Below are positions 1-8,392 of a DNA stretch of 64,000 nucleotides, one piece after another. The translations under genes and the position numbers were made by a program. The notes beneath the pieces are model-generated. The model did no database searches. It worked only from the letters and a program-made list of their open reading frames with translations, and was not told where the DNA came from. Origin of the DNA: Candidatus Onthomonas avicola (GTDB lineage: Bacteria > Bacillota > Clostridia > Oscillospirales > Oscillospiraceae); NCBI GenBank assembly GCA_018710845.1, contig DVJB01000039.1, positions 44,498 to 108,497 on the forward strand, in the 5' to 3' direction. Position 1 is the first letter of the stretch. Every line of letters begins with the position of its first letter.

Positions 1-71
1 GTGCGCGGGTCCAGACGGTGGACCACGGTATCACCCGGGAAATACTGTCCGAGCGTGATATCTCTGAGCAC
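1..71 (-). CDS. ecfT: ECF transporter transmembrane subunit EcfT (N-terminal fragment)
   Basis: Only the first 23 codons lie in the window; the gene continues off the left edge. It starts with GTG directly after the ecfA2 TGA, and the translation reads MLRDITLGQYFPGDTVVHRL, the typical N-terminus of EcfT. EcfT is the membrane scaffold that couples the two ATPases to interchangeable vitamin-binding S components. The zero-gap junction with ecfA2 argues for translational coupling. Identification rests on a short but characteristic peptide plus the ecfA1-ecfA2 context. Confidence 0.85.
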   Translation of the reverse strand, partial: MLRDITLGQYFPGDTVVHRLDPR

Positions 72-938
72 TCAGACCGCCCCCTTTCGCGCCAGCGCCA
101 CGAGGGCATCCCTGGCCTCGTCCATGGTGTAGACGCAGTCGTCCTGGATCGGCAGACCGAGCTCCTTCAGGCGCTGAAAGACCTGCGTCACCTGCGGCAC
201 GCCCAGCCCCATCTTCCGCAGCTCGGCGCTGTGGGCGAAGACCTCCCGCGGCGTTCCGGTGAAGGGCAGGCGGCCGTCGTTGACGACGACAATCCGGTCC
301 ACCGAGCGCGCAATCTCCTCCATCGAGTGGGAGACGAGGATGATGGTGGAGTTGTTGGACTCGTGGTAGGCGCGGATGTTGGCCAAAATCGCGTCCCGGC
401 CCGTCGGGTCCAGTCCGGCGGTCGGCTCGTCCAGGATGAGCACCTCCGGCTCCATCGCGATGACGCCCGCGATGGCGACCCGGCGCTTCTGCCCGCCGGA
501 GAGCTCAAAGGGCGACTTTTTCAGGTGCCGCTCCTGCAGGCCGACAAACTGCGCCGCCTGGCGGACACGCCGGTCGATCTCCTCCTCCGGGAGCTTCATA
601 TTCGTCGGGCCAAAGGCGATGTCGCGGTAGACCGTCTCTTCAAAGAGCTGGTACTCCGGGTACTGGAAGACCAGCCCGACGTGAAACTTCGCCTCGCGCA
701 CGCTCTGCTTGCTCTCCCAGATGTCCCGGCCGCGCAGGAGCACCTGGCCGGAGGTGGGCTTGAGCAGGCCGTTGAGGTGCTGGATCAGGGTGGATTTGCC
801 CGAGCCGGTGTGCCCGATGATGCCGAGATACTCCCCCGGCCAGGCCTGAAAATTGACCTCATGCAACGCCTCATACTCAAAGGGCGTGCCCACGCTGTAG
901 GTGCAGCTGAGGTCTCTTGTCTCTAAAATCGGTTCCAA
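72..938 (-). CDS. ecfA2: Energy-coupling factor transporter ATPase EcfA2
   Basis: ATP-binding subunit of a group II ECF vitamin/metal transporter, 288 aa. Visible motifs: Walker A GHTGSGKST near residue 45, Q-loop VFQYPEYQLFEETV, signature ELSGGQKRR, Walker B VLILDEPTAGLDP and the switch histidine in LVSHSMEE. The Q-loop followed by YPEYQLFEETV is typical of the EcfA2 paralogue. The start is TTG with GAGGAG upstream. It sits 73 nt downstream of ecfA1 and directly abuts ecfT. EcfA1 and EcfA2 pair as a heterodimer on EcfT and energise several S components; ThiT and ThiW in this same window are plausible clients. Confidence 0.95.
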   Translation of the reverse strand: MEPILETRDLSCTYSVGTPFEYEALHEVNFQAWPGEYLGIIGHTGSGKSTLIQHLNGLLKPTSGQVLLRGRDIWESKQSVREAKFHVGLVFQYPEYQLFEETVYRDIAFGPTNMKLPEEEIDRRVRQAAQFVGLQERHLKKSPFELSGGQKRRVAIAGVIAMEPEVLILDEPTAGLDPTGRDAILANIRAYHESNNSTIILVSHSMEEIARSVDRIVVVNDGRLPFTGTPREVFAHSAELRKMGLGVPQVTQVFQRLKELGLPIQDDCVYTMDEARDALVALARKGAV

Positions 939-1011
939 ATAATACTCCTCGCTTTTCCGGTACCGCTCCCCGGTCGGGATGCAGTCCTCTTTGGGGCGGG
1001 TGGTTCTCTTC

Positions 1012-1866
1012 TCAATGCGCCTGTAAGGCGTGGCAGATCGCCTGGGCGCACTCCTCGACGGACAGGGCGTCCAGCGGCACGTCCACCCCGGCCTGGCGGA
1101 GCTGATAGAGCAGCCCCACTGTGTCCGGCACGGTCAGCCCCAGCGCGCCCAGGCGCTCCACCTGCTGGAAGACCTCGCGCGGCGGGCCGTCGGCGACGAT
1201 CTTGCCGTGGTCCATCACGACCAGACGGCCGGCCTGCGCGGCCTCATCCATGTGATGGGTGATGAGCACGACGGTGACGCCGCGCTCCCGGTTGAGGCGG
1301 ACGATGGTCCGCATCACGTCCTCGCGCCCGATGGGGTCAAGCATGGCGGTCGGCTCGTCCAGGACGATGCAGCGCGGCTGCATCGCGATGACGCCCGCGA
1401 TGGCCACGCGCTGCTTCTGGCCGCCGGAGAGGCGGTGCGGAGCGTGCTTGGCATACTTCTGCATCCCGACGAGGGCGAGGGCCTGGTCGACGCGCCGCCG
1501 GATCTCCTCCGGCGGGACGCCCAAATTCTCTGGGGCGAAGGCGACGTCCTCCTCCACTACGTTGGCGACGATCTGGTTATCCGGATTCTGAAAGACCATG
1601 CCGACGGTGCGGCGGATGTCCAGCAGGCGGTTGTCGTCGGCAGTGTCGATGCCGTCGACGTAGACCGCGCCGCCGCTGGGTAGGAAGATGGCGTTCATAT
1701 GCTTGGCCAGCGTGCTTTTGCCCGAGCCGTTATGCCCCAGAATGGCCACAAAGCTGCCCGGGACGACGTCCAGCGTCACGCCGTCGAGCACCAGCGGCGC
1801 GTCCTTGGGAGCGTCCGGATAGGTGAAGGTGACATTTTTTATCTCAATCAGATCGGTGTGCTTCAA
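1012..1866 (-). CDS. ecfA1: Energy-coupling factor transporter ATPase EcfA1
   Basis: First ATPase of the ECF module, 284 aa. Walker A is GHNGSGKST, the Q-loop is VFQNPDNQIVANVVEEDVAF, the signature is RLSGGQKQR, Walker B is CIVLDEPTAMLDPIG and the H-loop is LITHHMDE. The NPDNQ Q-loop is characteristic of EcfA1. The start is a TTG preceded by AAGGGGAG at good spacing; no in-frame ATG gives a better N-terminus. It follows the methyltransferase gene by 27 nt, so the four genes probably form one transcript. Confidence 0.95.
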   Translation of the reverse strand: MKHTDLIEIKNVTFTYPDAPKDAPLVLDGVTLDVVPGSFVAILGHNGSGKSTLAKHMNAIFLPSGGAVYVDGIDTADDNRLLDIRRTVGMVFQNPDNQIVANVVEEDVAFAPENLGVPPEEIRRRVDQALALVGMQKYAKHAPHRLSGGQKQRVAIAGVIAMQPRCIVLDEPTAMLDPIGREDVMRTIVRLNRERGVTVVLITHHMDEAAQAGRLVVMDHGKIVADGPPREVFQQVERLGALGLTVPDTVGLLYQLRQAGVDVPLDALSVEECAQAICHALQAH

Positions 1867-1893
1867 TTTGGTCTCCCCTTCTCTTGCGCGCCG

Positions 1894-2760
1894 TCAGCGC
1901 GGGGCAATCCAGCGGCCGGTCGAGCCGCAGGGCAGCGCCAGGCCGCTCTCTGTCACCGGCAGGCCGAGCTCGTCGCACTCTGCGTGCCCGCCGCGCGGCT
2001 TTGTCAGCAGGGTGTCGAGCAGGTAGCGCAGGACGGATGGGGCCAGACCGGTGGTATAGGAGTTGATGAGGAAAAACAGTGGCCGGTCGCTGAGCACCTG
2101 CACCACCAGCTCGAGGAAGGGGTACAGATTGTCCTCCAGCTTCCAGACCTCGCCGGAGGGGCCGCGCCCGTAGGAGGGCGGATCCATGATGACAGCGTCA
2201 TAGCGCCGGCCGCGGCGGATCTCCCGCTCGACAAACTTGGCGCAGTCGTCCACGATCCAGCGGATGGGAGCCTTCTCCAAGCCGGAGAGGCGGGCGTTCT
2301 CCCGCGCCCAGGCGACCATGCCGCGCGCGGCATCCACATGGCACACGCTCGCGCCCGCCGAGGCGCAGGCCACCGTCGCCCCGCCGGTATAGGCAAAGAG
2401 GTTGAGCACCTGCACCGGACGGCCCGCCGCGCGAATCTGTGCACGGGCAAAATCCCAATTGACCGCCTGCTCCGGGAACAGGCCGGTGTGCTTGAAGTTC
2501 ATCGCGCCGATGCGGAAGGTGAGGTCGTCGTAACGAATCTGCCAGTGCTCGGGCATACTCCCCTTCTCCCAGTGGCCGCCGCCCGTCCTGGAGCGGCTGT
2601 AGCGGCCGTCCGGGCGTCTCCACTCCCGGCGGCGGCGCGGCGTATTCCAAATCGCCTGCGGGTCGGGGCGGATCAGGGTGGTCTTCCCCCAGCGCTCCAG
2701 CTTCTCCCCCGCGCCGCAGTCGATCAATTCATAGTCTGTCCAGCGGTCCGCAATCCACAT
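1894..2760 (-). CDS. Class I SAM-dependent rRNA methyltransferase-like protein
   Basis: 288 aa, with a Rossmann-type SAM domain. Visible features: LNLFAYTGGATVACA (SAM-binding motif I), the acidic residue in CHVDAARGMV, and catalytic-type motif IV VIMDPPSYGRG. These match the RlmI/RlmK-like 23S rRNA methyltransferase superfamily (COG1092-type); the exact rRNA position cannot be assigned. The open frame extends to 2811, but I place the start at 2760 because AAAGGGACAGGC precedes that ATG and the upstream residues are low-complexity. It is the first gene of the ecf transcript, with a candidate promoter at 2849-2878. Confidence 0.85.
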   Translation of the reverse strand: MWIADRWTDYELIDCGAGEKLERWGKTTLIRPDPQAIWNTPRRRREWRRPDGRYSRSRTGGGHWEKGSMPEHWQIRYDDLTFRIGAMNFKHTGLFPEQAVNWDFARAQIRAAGRPVQVLNLFAYTGGATVACASAGASVCHVDAARGMVAWARENARLSGLEKAPIRWIVDDCAKFVEREIRRGRRYDAVIMDPPSYGRGPSGEVWKLEDNLYPFLELVVQVLSDRPLFFLINSYTTGLAPSVLRYLLDTLLTKPRGGHAECDELGLPVTESGLALPCGSTGRWIAPR

Positions 2761-2848
2761 GCCTGTCCCTTTCCCACCGGCGCGCCGCAAACCGGCGGCG
2801 CCGTGTGACATCCGGCACGCGGGCCGGCTCCATTGTTCAGTACCGCTT

Positions 2849-2878
2849 ATTTTAACATTTTACCGCCGCGGCCGTCAA
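2849..2878 (-). promoter_or_regulatory. Candidate sigma-A promoter for the methyltransferase-ecf operon
   Basis: Reading the minus strand, TTGACG (2873-2878) is followed after 18 nt by TAAAAT (2849-2854). The element lies about 90 nt upstream of the methyltransferase ATG in an AT-rich patch of otherwise GC-rich spacer. Confidence 0.5.
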
Positions 2879-3060
2879 TGTATGAAGTGTGAATTCCCAC
2901 GCCCGGGCGCCGCTCCGCTCGTCTAAATTGCCGGGCAGGACAGGCATCTCCGGTTTTTCCCCGGCTGCGCGGCGGAAAATGTCAGGCAGACGTAAGGCGC
3001 GCTTCATCCGCCCGTAAGGGACAGGGAGTATTCTCTCACCTGTAAAGGAGGTCATCGCCT

Positions 3061-3975
3061 ATGAACGTCATTGAAACCCACGGTCTGTGCAAGCGCTATG
3101 GAGACAAGCTGCGCGTGGATCACCTGAATCTCTCCGTCCCGGAGGGGACCATCTACGGCTTTCTCGGGCCAAACGGGGCAGGGAAATCCACCACGCTGAA
3201 GATGATCCTCGGCCTGGCACGGCCCACCGCCGGGGAGATCACCGTCTTTGGCCAGACGGTCAACCGGCAAAACCGCATCGCCATCCTCCGCCAGGTGGGC
3301 AGCCTGATCGAGAGCCCGAGCTATTACGGACATCTGACCGGGGAGGAAAACCTGCGCATTGTGCAGACGCTGCGAGGCGTCTCCCCCAAGGATGTGCGCC
3401 GGGTGCTGCAGATCGTCCGTCTGGACGGCCAGCGGGAGAAAAAGGTGGCGCATTACTCCCTCGGCATGAAGCAGCGGCTGGGTCTGGCCGCCGCGCTGCT
3501 CGGCTTTCCGGAGCTGCTGATCCTCGACGAGCCGACCAACGGTCTGGACCCGGCCGGCATCCAGGAGATGCGGGAGCTGATCCTCACCCTTCCGCAGCAG
3601 TTCGGGATGACGGTGGTCGTCTCCAGCCATCTGCTCAGCGAGATTGACCAGATTGCCGGAACGGTGGGCATCATCCGGGAGGGGCAGCTGGTCTTTCAGG
3701 ACAGCCTGTCGGCCCTGCACGCGCACAGCCGGCCGAGCCTGGCCCTGCGCACCACCGACAACGCCGCGGCTGCGGAGCTGCTCTCGCGCAGCGGCCTCTC
3801 CTGCCGGCAGGAAGCGGGATATCTCACGCTCCCCCTGCTCTCCGACGCCTCCGCCGCGCAGCTGAGTCAGCTGCTGGCCGCGCACCAACTCGGGCTCCTC
3901 CGGCTGGAGGAGCGGCAGCGGAGCCTGGAGGACATCTTCCTGGCCCTCACCGGCGGCAAGGAGGGGAGCTTATGA
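3061..3975 (+). CDS. ABC transporter ATP-binding protein (bacitracin/lantibiotic-export type)
   Basis: 304 aa cytoplasmic ATPase. Walker A GPNGAGKST near residue 40, a signature-type YSLGMKQRLGLA, Walker B LLILDEPTNGLDPAG and H-loop VVSSHLLSE place it in the BcrA/ABC-2 exporter family. A near-ideal AAAGGAGG precedes the ATG. It overlaps the next gene by 4 nt, and two membrane proteins follow, so it powers a three-component exporter. Such transporters commonly confer self-protection or resistance to peptide antibiotics. The substrate is not readable here, and the downstream ECF sigma/anti-sigma pair hints at envelope-stress control. Confidence 0.9.
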   Translation: MNVIETHGLCKRYGDKLRVDHLNLSVPEGTIYGFLGPNGAGKSTTLKMILGLARPTAGEITVFGQTVNRQNRIAILRQVGSLIESPSYYGHLTGEENLRIVQTLRGVSPKDVRRVLQIVRLDGQREKKVAHYSLGMKQRLGLAAALLGFPELLILDEPTNGLDPAGIQEMRELILTLPQQFGMTVVVSSHLLSEIDQIAGTVGIIREGQLVFQDSLSALHAHSRPSLALRTTDNAAAAELLSRSGLSCRQEAGYLTLPLLSDASAAQLSQLLAAHQLGLLRLEERQRSLEDIFLALTGGKEGSL

Positions 3976-4721
3976 GACTGATTGGCATGGAGTTTTTCAA
4001 GTGCCGCCGCCGGCAGGTGCCGCTGATCTGCCTGGCCCTGATCGCGGCGCAGCTCCTGTGGATGGGCGTGTCCATCTCCCGGATGGAGCTGGAGGAGATG
4101 AGCGATGGGTGGATGCTCCTGCTGCACTCCCTGACGGTGATCGACGCGGTGATGCTGCCGCTGACCGTCGCCGCCATCGCCAGCCGGAGCTGCGAGCTGG
4201 AGCACCGGGGGCACACCCTCAAGCTGCTGGAGACGGTGCGCACGCCGGGCGCACTCTTTGACGCGAAGCTGGCCTGGGGCGCGGTGTGGATCGCGCTCCT
4301 CCTGCTCGGGCGGGAGATCGTGCTGACGGTCTACTGTCTGTGCACCGGCTTCCCGCTGTCCGTCCCATGGGGGCGGCTGGCGCTGCATCTGTTCTTCAGC
4401 TTTGCCGTATCGCTGACCATCTACGTCCTGCAAGAGAGCCTCTCCCTGCTCTTTGCCAACCAGGCCGTCGCCCTCGTCGCCGGCATTTTCGGCAGCTTTG
4501 TGGGACTGTTCACCCTGTTCTTCTCACCGGCGGTGCAGCGGCTGGTGCTCTGGAGCTACTACGGCGTGCTGGCGCTGACTGTGCAGGACTGGAACGCGGC
4601 CACCCGCGTCACCCACTTCTATTGGCTGGAGCCGAACTGGCCCGGACTGGGGCTGCTGGCCGTCTGGTTTCTCCTGCTGTTGGCGGTGGGGCGGTCCCTC
4701 TTCGTGCGAAAGGAGGTCTGA
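3972..4721 (+). CDS. ABC transporter permease subunit (ABC-2/lantibiotic family)
   Basis: 249 aa integral membrane protein. The N-terminus MRLIGMEFFKCRRRQVPLI, a short basic cytosolic leader followed by a membrane segment, is typical of LanE/LanG-type permeases. About six hydrophobic segments are visible, for example around residues 15-35, 50-70, 95-115, 130-150, 160-180 and 215-240. The ATG overlaps the ATPase stop by 4 nt, and the next permease follows after 3 nt. It forms the channel with the neighbouring permease; the substrate is unknown. Confidence 0.8.
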   Translation: MRLIGMEFFKCRRRQVPLICLALIAAQLLWMGVSISRMELEEMSDGWMLLLHSLTVIDAVMLPLTVAAIASRSCELEHRGHTLKLLETVRTPGALFDAKLAWGAVWIALLLLGREIVLTVYCLCTGFPLSVPWGRLALHLFFSFAVSLTIYVLQESLSLLFANQAVALVAGIFGSFVGLFTLFFSPAVQRLVLWSYYGVLALTVQDWNAATRVTHFYWLEPNWPGLGLLAVWFLLLLAVGRSLFVRKEV

Positions 4722-4724
4722 GAC

Positions 4725-5456
4725 ATGGCATTGACGCGCGCGCTGCGGGCAGAACGGCTGAAATGCCGGCGCAATCCGGTCTGGCTGGTCTTTCTGATTC
4801 TCCCCCTCTTCCCCGCCTTCCTGGGGACGATGAACTACCTGAACAACCTCAGCCTGCTCACCCCCGGCTGGGAAAACCTCTGGAGCCAGCACACGCTCTT
4901 CTCGTCCTACTTTTTCCTGCCGGCGGAGCTGGCGGTATTCTGCGCTTGGCAGTGGCGGCTGGAGCACACCGACCACAATTGGAACTGCTTTTTGACCGCC
5001 CCGCTTCCCGTCTGGTCGCTCTACCTGGCCAAGCTGCTGCTGGCGATGGCGGTCTGCGTCCTGGCGGTGGGGAGCATCCTGCTGCTCTACCTCCTCTGCG
5101 GGCTGCTGATCGGGCTGGGCGCGCCTCCTCTGGGCATGCTCGCGGACTGGTTCCTCTTCGGGACGCTGGGGGCCATAGCCACCTGCGCGGTACAGCTGCT
5201 GCTCAGCCTGGTGATCCGCTCCTTTCCCATCCCGGTCGGCATCGCCCTGCTCGGCGGGATTGCCGGGATGCTGCTCACGGCGCGGGGCTACGGTCTGCTC
5301 TGGCCTTACGCCCTGCTGGCAGTCGGGATACGTGCCAACAACCCGAACCTGGTGCTAAACCGGCCACTCTTTCTCCTCTCCTGCGCGGTCTTTGTGGGGC
5401 TGTGCGCGGCACTCTCCCTCCTCTTTCTCTCTCGCCGGGACGCGGCGGCGGAGTGA
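4725..5456 (+). CDS. ABC transporter permease subunit (ABC-2/lantibiotic family)
   Basis: 243 aa membrane protein. It begins MALTRALRAERLKCRRNPVW, again a basic amphipathic leader, followed by roughly six hydrophobic segments ending near residue 235. It is a divergent paralogue of the preceding permease, and AAAGGAGG ends the previous gene as its ribosome site. The pair with the 3061 ATPase is a complete heterodimeric exporter. A terminator hairpin follows 35 nt later, so the transporter transcript ends before the sigma-factor gene. Confidence 0.8.
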   Translation: MALTRALRAERLKCRRNPVWLVFLILPLFPAFLGTMNYLNNLSLLTPGWENLWSQHTLFSSYFFLPAELAVFCAWQWRLEHTDHNWNCFLTAPLPVWSLYLAKLLLAMAVCVLAVGSILLLYLLCGLLIGLGAPPLGMLADWFLFGTLGAIATCAVQLLLSLVIRSFPIPVGIALLGGIAGMLLTARGYGLLWPYALLAVGIRANNPNLVLNRPLFLLSCAVFVGLCAALSLLFLSRRDAAAE

Positions 5457-5490
5457 GATTTTTGACGGATACACTCAACTCGAACAGAAA

Positions 5491-5537
5491 GTGGACGCGC
5501 CGTCCTCCTGGGATTGCGGCGCGCCCGCTTTTGTTTT
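5491..5537 (+). terminator. Intrinsic terminator of the ABC exporter operon
   Basis: A 12-bp stem (5491-5502 with 5517-5528, one A-C mismatch) and a 14-nt loop precede a TTTTGTTTT tract. It separates the exporter genes from the sigma factor. Confidence 0.75.
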
Positions 5538-5618
5538 ACAGTGATAGCATTCCGATCTATTTTTTCTGCCAGGGCGTTGACCAAACGGCGCAGCCGAGCG
5601 TGTTTTCTATGAGAGGGG

Positions 5619-6116
5619 TTGAGAACATTGAGACACACTTCCGGGCGGCCTCCGGAAGAGACGGCGGACATGGTGCGGCGGCACGGGGACATGCTGTTCC
5701 GCCTCTGCCTCGTCATGCTGCGCAGCGAGAGCGACGCGGAGGACGCCGTACAGGAGACCGTGCTGAAATACCTGCAAAAGGCGCCCGCGTTTGACGGTCC
5801 GGAACACGAGAAGGCCTGGCTGATCCGGGTCGCCGTCAACCAGTGCCGCGATCAGCAGCGTTTTCGGATGCGCCATCCGCAAGTCAGCCTGGACACGTTG
5901 TCCGCCTGCGGCGCCAGCCCGGAGAGCAGCGGCATTATCGAGGCGCTGACGCGCGTCCCGGAACCGTTTCGCATCGTGCTGACGCTCTACTATGTGGAGG
6001 AATTCCCCATGGAGGAGATCGCCCGCGTCATCGGCCGGTCGGTCTCCGCGGTCAAGATGCGTCTGCAAAAGGGACGCAGGCTGCTGGAAAAAATTTATCG
6101 AGAGGAGTACCTGTGA
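5619..6116 (+). CDS. ECF-type RNA polymerase sigma factor
   Basis: 165 aa. Region 2 is visible as MLFRLCLVMLRSESDAEDAV with the following QETVLKYLQ, and region 4 as EFPMEEIARVIGRSVSAVKM (helix-turn-helix). There is no sigma-1 or sigma-3 region, so it is a group 4 factor. The start is TTG with GAGAGGGG just upstream; a second TTG three codons in is an alternative. It lies 1 nt upstream of a DUF4179 membrane protein, the standard sigma/anti-sigma arrangement. It probably responds to envelope or antimicrobial stress and may control the adjacent exporter; that link is inference. Confidence 0.9.
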   Translation: MRTLRHTSGRPPEETADMVRRHGDMLFRLCLVMLRSESDAEDAVQETVLKYLQKAPAFDGPEHEKAWLIRVAVNQCRDQQRFRMRHPQVSLDTLSACGASPESSGIIEALTRVPEPFRIVLTLYYVEEFPMEEIARVIGRSVSAVKMRLQKGRRLLEKIYREEYL

Positions 6117-6117
6117 G

Positions 6118-7161
6118 ATGAATGCCCATTGCCTCAGAGACGCCGTCCGGGAGATTCAGATGCCGGAGGCGATGAGAGAGCGGATCGTCCGCCGCTGTAC
6201 CGCCCAATCGGGGCCGGCCGCACGCCGTTCGGGTGTGCGCTGGGTCAGACCGGCCGCCGCTTCGGTGGCCGCCCTGCTCTGCCTGACGCTCGCCGTCCCT
6301 GTGCTCGCCGCCCAGGTGGAGCCGATCTACCAGCTGATGTACCTCGTCTCCCCCGCCGTCGCGCAGTACTTTCAGCCGGTCCGGGAGAGCGATACAGACA
6401 ACGGCATCCGCCTGGAGGTGGTCTCCGCCTATCTCCACGGCGACACCGCGGAGATCTATGTGACGCTGCAGGACCTGGAGGGAGGCCGCATCGACGAGAG
6501 TACCGATCTGTTTGACAGTTACTCTATTCACTGCCCGTTTGACAGCTATGCGCGCTGCGACAGCGTCGGCTATGACGAGCAGACCCGCACCGCGACCTTC
6601 CTGATCACCGTCACGACCATGGGGCAGGAGGAGATCCCGGGCGGCAAGATCACCTTCTCCCTGAAGCAGATCCTCAGCCGGAAGAAGTTCTACGACGGCG
6701 TGGAGGTCCCCCTCGACCTCTCCGCCGTCCCCGAGGCGGAAAAGACGATGGAGGCTGACATATCCGGCGGCAGTGGAACGGCGTTGGACGAGGACACCGC
6801 CACCGTCCTGGTCCCCGGTGAGGCAGACCCCGCTTTCCCGGTGGAAGAGGCCGAATTGACCGGCCTGGCATTCGTGGACGGGCTGCTGCATATCCAGACC
6901 GCTATCCCGGATCGCCGCACCCGGGATGACCACGGGTATTTCTACCTGGTAGACGAGGCGGGCCGGGAACGCCTGTGCGACGGTACGATCTACTTCTCCA
7001 CCGAAGAGAAGGGCGGCGAGAGGATAGAGTATATGGAGACCGTTTTCGACGTCACGCCGGAGGAGCTGGCCGGCTGCCGGCTGTGCACCCGGTTCTGGAC
7101 CGGGGCGCTGCTCACCGAGGGGGACTGGAAGGTCACCTTCCCGCTGGAGCAGGTGCAGTGA
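6118..7161 (+). CDS. DUF4179-type membrane anti-sigma factor
   Basis: 347 aa. A short cytosolic N-terminal domain (about residues 1-40, basic, likely the sigma-binding part) is followed by one membrane segment near residues 42-62 (AAASVAALLCLTLAVPVLAA). A large extracytoplasmic beta-rich domain has the EPIYQLMYLVSPAVAQYFQP opening typical of DUF4179 proteins. The ATG is 1 nt after the sigma stop; the longer frame reading back to 5992 is only overlap with the sigma gene. Its likely job is to hold the sigma factor at the membrane until an extracellular signal releases it. Confidence 0.85.
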   Translation: MNAHCLRDAVREIQMPEAMRERIVRRCTAQSGPAARRSGVRWVRPAAASVAALLCLTLAVPVLAAQVEPIYQLMYLVSPAVAQYFQPVRESDTDNGIRLEVVSAYLHGDTAEIYVTLQDLEGGRIDESTDLFDSYSIHCPFDSYARCDSVGYDEQTRTATFLITVTTMGQEEIPGGKITFSLKQILSRKKFYDGVEVPLDLSAVPEAEKTMEADISGGSGTALDEDTATVLVPGEADPAFPVEEAELTGLAFVDGLLHIQTAIPDRRTRDDHGYFYLVDEAGRERLCDGTIYFSTEEKGGERIEYMETVFDVTPEELAGCRLCTRFWTGALLTEGDWKVTFPLEQVQ

Positions 7162-7182
7162 CCGGCCGCACGGCACGTATCA

Positions 7183-7236
7183 AAAAGCACCGCCTCCCAC
7201 GCGCGTTCCCTTTGGAACGACGTGGGAGGCGTTTTT
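7183..7236. terminator. Bidirectional intrinsic terminator
   Basis: A perfect 11-bp stem, CGCCTCCCACG (7191-7201) with CGTGGGAGGCG (7221-7231), is flanked by AAAAAG on the left and GTTTTTG on the right. It can end both the anti-sigma transcript and convergent fabH. Confidence 0.9.
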
Positions 7237-7243
7237 GCTGCGT

Positions 7244-8200
7244 TTACCAGCGCACCAGGCAGGCGGTGCTGGACAGACCGCCGCCGAAGGCGGCCATGAC
7301 GATCAGGTCTCCCTCGTGGAACAGGCCCTTGCGACAGCACTCGTCCACCAGCAGAGGGATGCTCGCGGCGGAGGTGTTGCCGTACTCCTGGATATTCATC
7401 AGGAACTTCTCCGACGGGATGCCCTTCAGGCGGCGGGCCGCGGCCTCGATGATGCGGCGATTGGCCTGATGGCAGATGACCCAGTCCACCTGCGACTGCT
7501 CCACGCCGCACTGCTCCAGCAGCGCGCCGATCTCACCGGGCACGGCACGGGTGGCAAACTTATAGGTCTCGCTGCCGTTCATCTGGACATAGGGATGGCT
7601 CTTCGGACCGGTGTAGAAGGGAGAGATGCCGGGCAGCGTGTCCATCCGCAGCACCTCGTCCCCGCCGCGGACGGTGAGGTGGCTGCCGAGGTAGTTATCC
7701 CCTTTGCCGAGCACCATCGCGCCCGCGCCGTCCCCGAAGAGGATGCAGGTGGAGCGGTCCGTCCAGTCCACCACGCGGGACATCTGCTCCGCGCCGATCA
7801 CCAGCACCTTGTCATACCGGCCGGTGGAGATGTAGGCCGCCGCCGTCTCCAGCAAGAACAGGAAGGCGGAGCAGGCGGCATTGAGATCAAATGCCGGGCA
7901 GCTGGCCCCGATCTCCCGCTGGACCAGACAGGCCAGTCCTGGCACGATGTAGTCGCCGCTGACGGTGGCGCAGAGGATCAGGTCCAGCTCCTCCGCCCGG
8001 ACGCCACTTCGCGCGAGCGCATCCCGCGCCGCCTCGGCCGCCATCTGGGACGCGGTCTCATCGGTAGCGATGTGCCGGGTCTTGATACCGGTGCGAGTGG
8101 TAATCCACTCGTCGCTGGTATCCACCAGTTTGGCCAGATCGTCGTTGGTGACTACGTGTTCCGGCACATAGCGGCCGGTCCCCAGAATTTGAAAACTCAT
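7244..8200 (-). CDS. fabH: 3-oxoacyl-ACP synthase III (KAS III)
   Basis: 318 aa, full length for FabH. It condenses acetyl-CoA (or another starter acyl-CoA) with malonyl-ACP to begin fatty-acid synthesis. The catalytic cysteine is Cys110 in FDLNAACSAF; the histidine is in VICHQANRRII and the asparagine in the C-terminal EYGNTSAAS. The N-terminal GTGRYVPEHVVTNDDLAK is standard. The ATG has AAAGGACC upstream and a strong promoter at 8270-8298. It is monocistronic between terminators and no other fab gene is adjacent, so a specialised starter preference cannot be excluded. Confidence 0.95.
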   Translation of the reverse strand: MSFQILGTGRYVPEHVVTNDDLAKLVDTSDEWITTRTGIKTRHIATDETASQMAAEAARDALARSGVRAEELDLILCATVSGDYIVPGLACLVQREIGASCPAFDLNAACSAFLFLLETAAAYISTGRYDKVLVIGAEQMSRVVDWTDRSTCILFGDGAGAMVLGKGDNYLGSHLTVRGGDEVLRMDTLPGISPFYTGPKSHPYVQMNGSETYKFATRAVPGEIGALLEQCGVEQSQVDWVICHQANRRIIEAAARRLKGIPSEKFLMNIQEYGNTSAASIPLLVDECCRKGLFHEGDLIVMAAFGGGLSSTACLVRW

Positions 8201-8269
8201 CGGTTTCAGGTCCTTTCTATCCTCCGCCGGCAGTCAGCGGGTTTCCAGCTGGATTCGTCAATCATAGCT

Positions 8270-8298
8270 ATTGTAGCAAATGAGGGATTTGCTGTCAA
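8270..8298 (-). promoter_or_regulatory. Sigma-A promoter of fabH
   Basis: On the minus strand TTGACA (8293-8298), a 17-nt spacer and TACAAT (8270-8275) form a near-consensus promoter about 70 nt before the fabH start. No FapR-like operator was recognised. Confidence 0.8.
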
Positions 8299-8337
8299 TT
8301 CCCATTGCGGGAGGCTGTTCGATTACTTCCCTCTACT

Positions 8338-8376
8338 CAAAAAACGGGTTCCCCACGCATCATGCGGGAAACCCGT
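8338..8376 (-). terminator. Intrinsic terminator of the U32 peptidase operon
   Basis: On the minus strand an ACGGGTT...AACCCGT stem with an internal CCC/GGG pairing is followed by six U residues. It lies 17 nt after the U32 gene stop. Confidence 0.8.
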
Positions 8377-8392
8377 CTGTTTTCGTCTATCA

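Noticed and set aside
2852..3055. 67-codon minus-strand frame in the gap before the ABC exporter
   Set aside because: No ribosome site or motif, and it overlaps the minus-strand promoter candidate at 2849-2878.
5992..6117. Longer start for the DUF4179 anti-sigma
   Set aside because: The extension overlaps the sigma-factor region 4 and lacks a ribosome site; ATG 6118 fits the family N-terminus.
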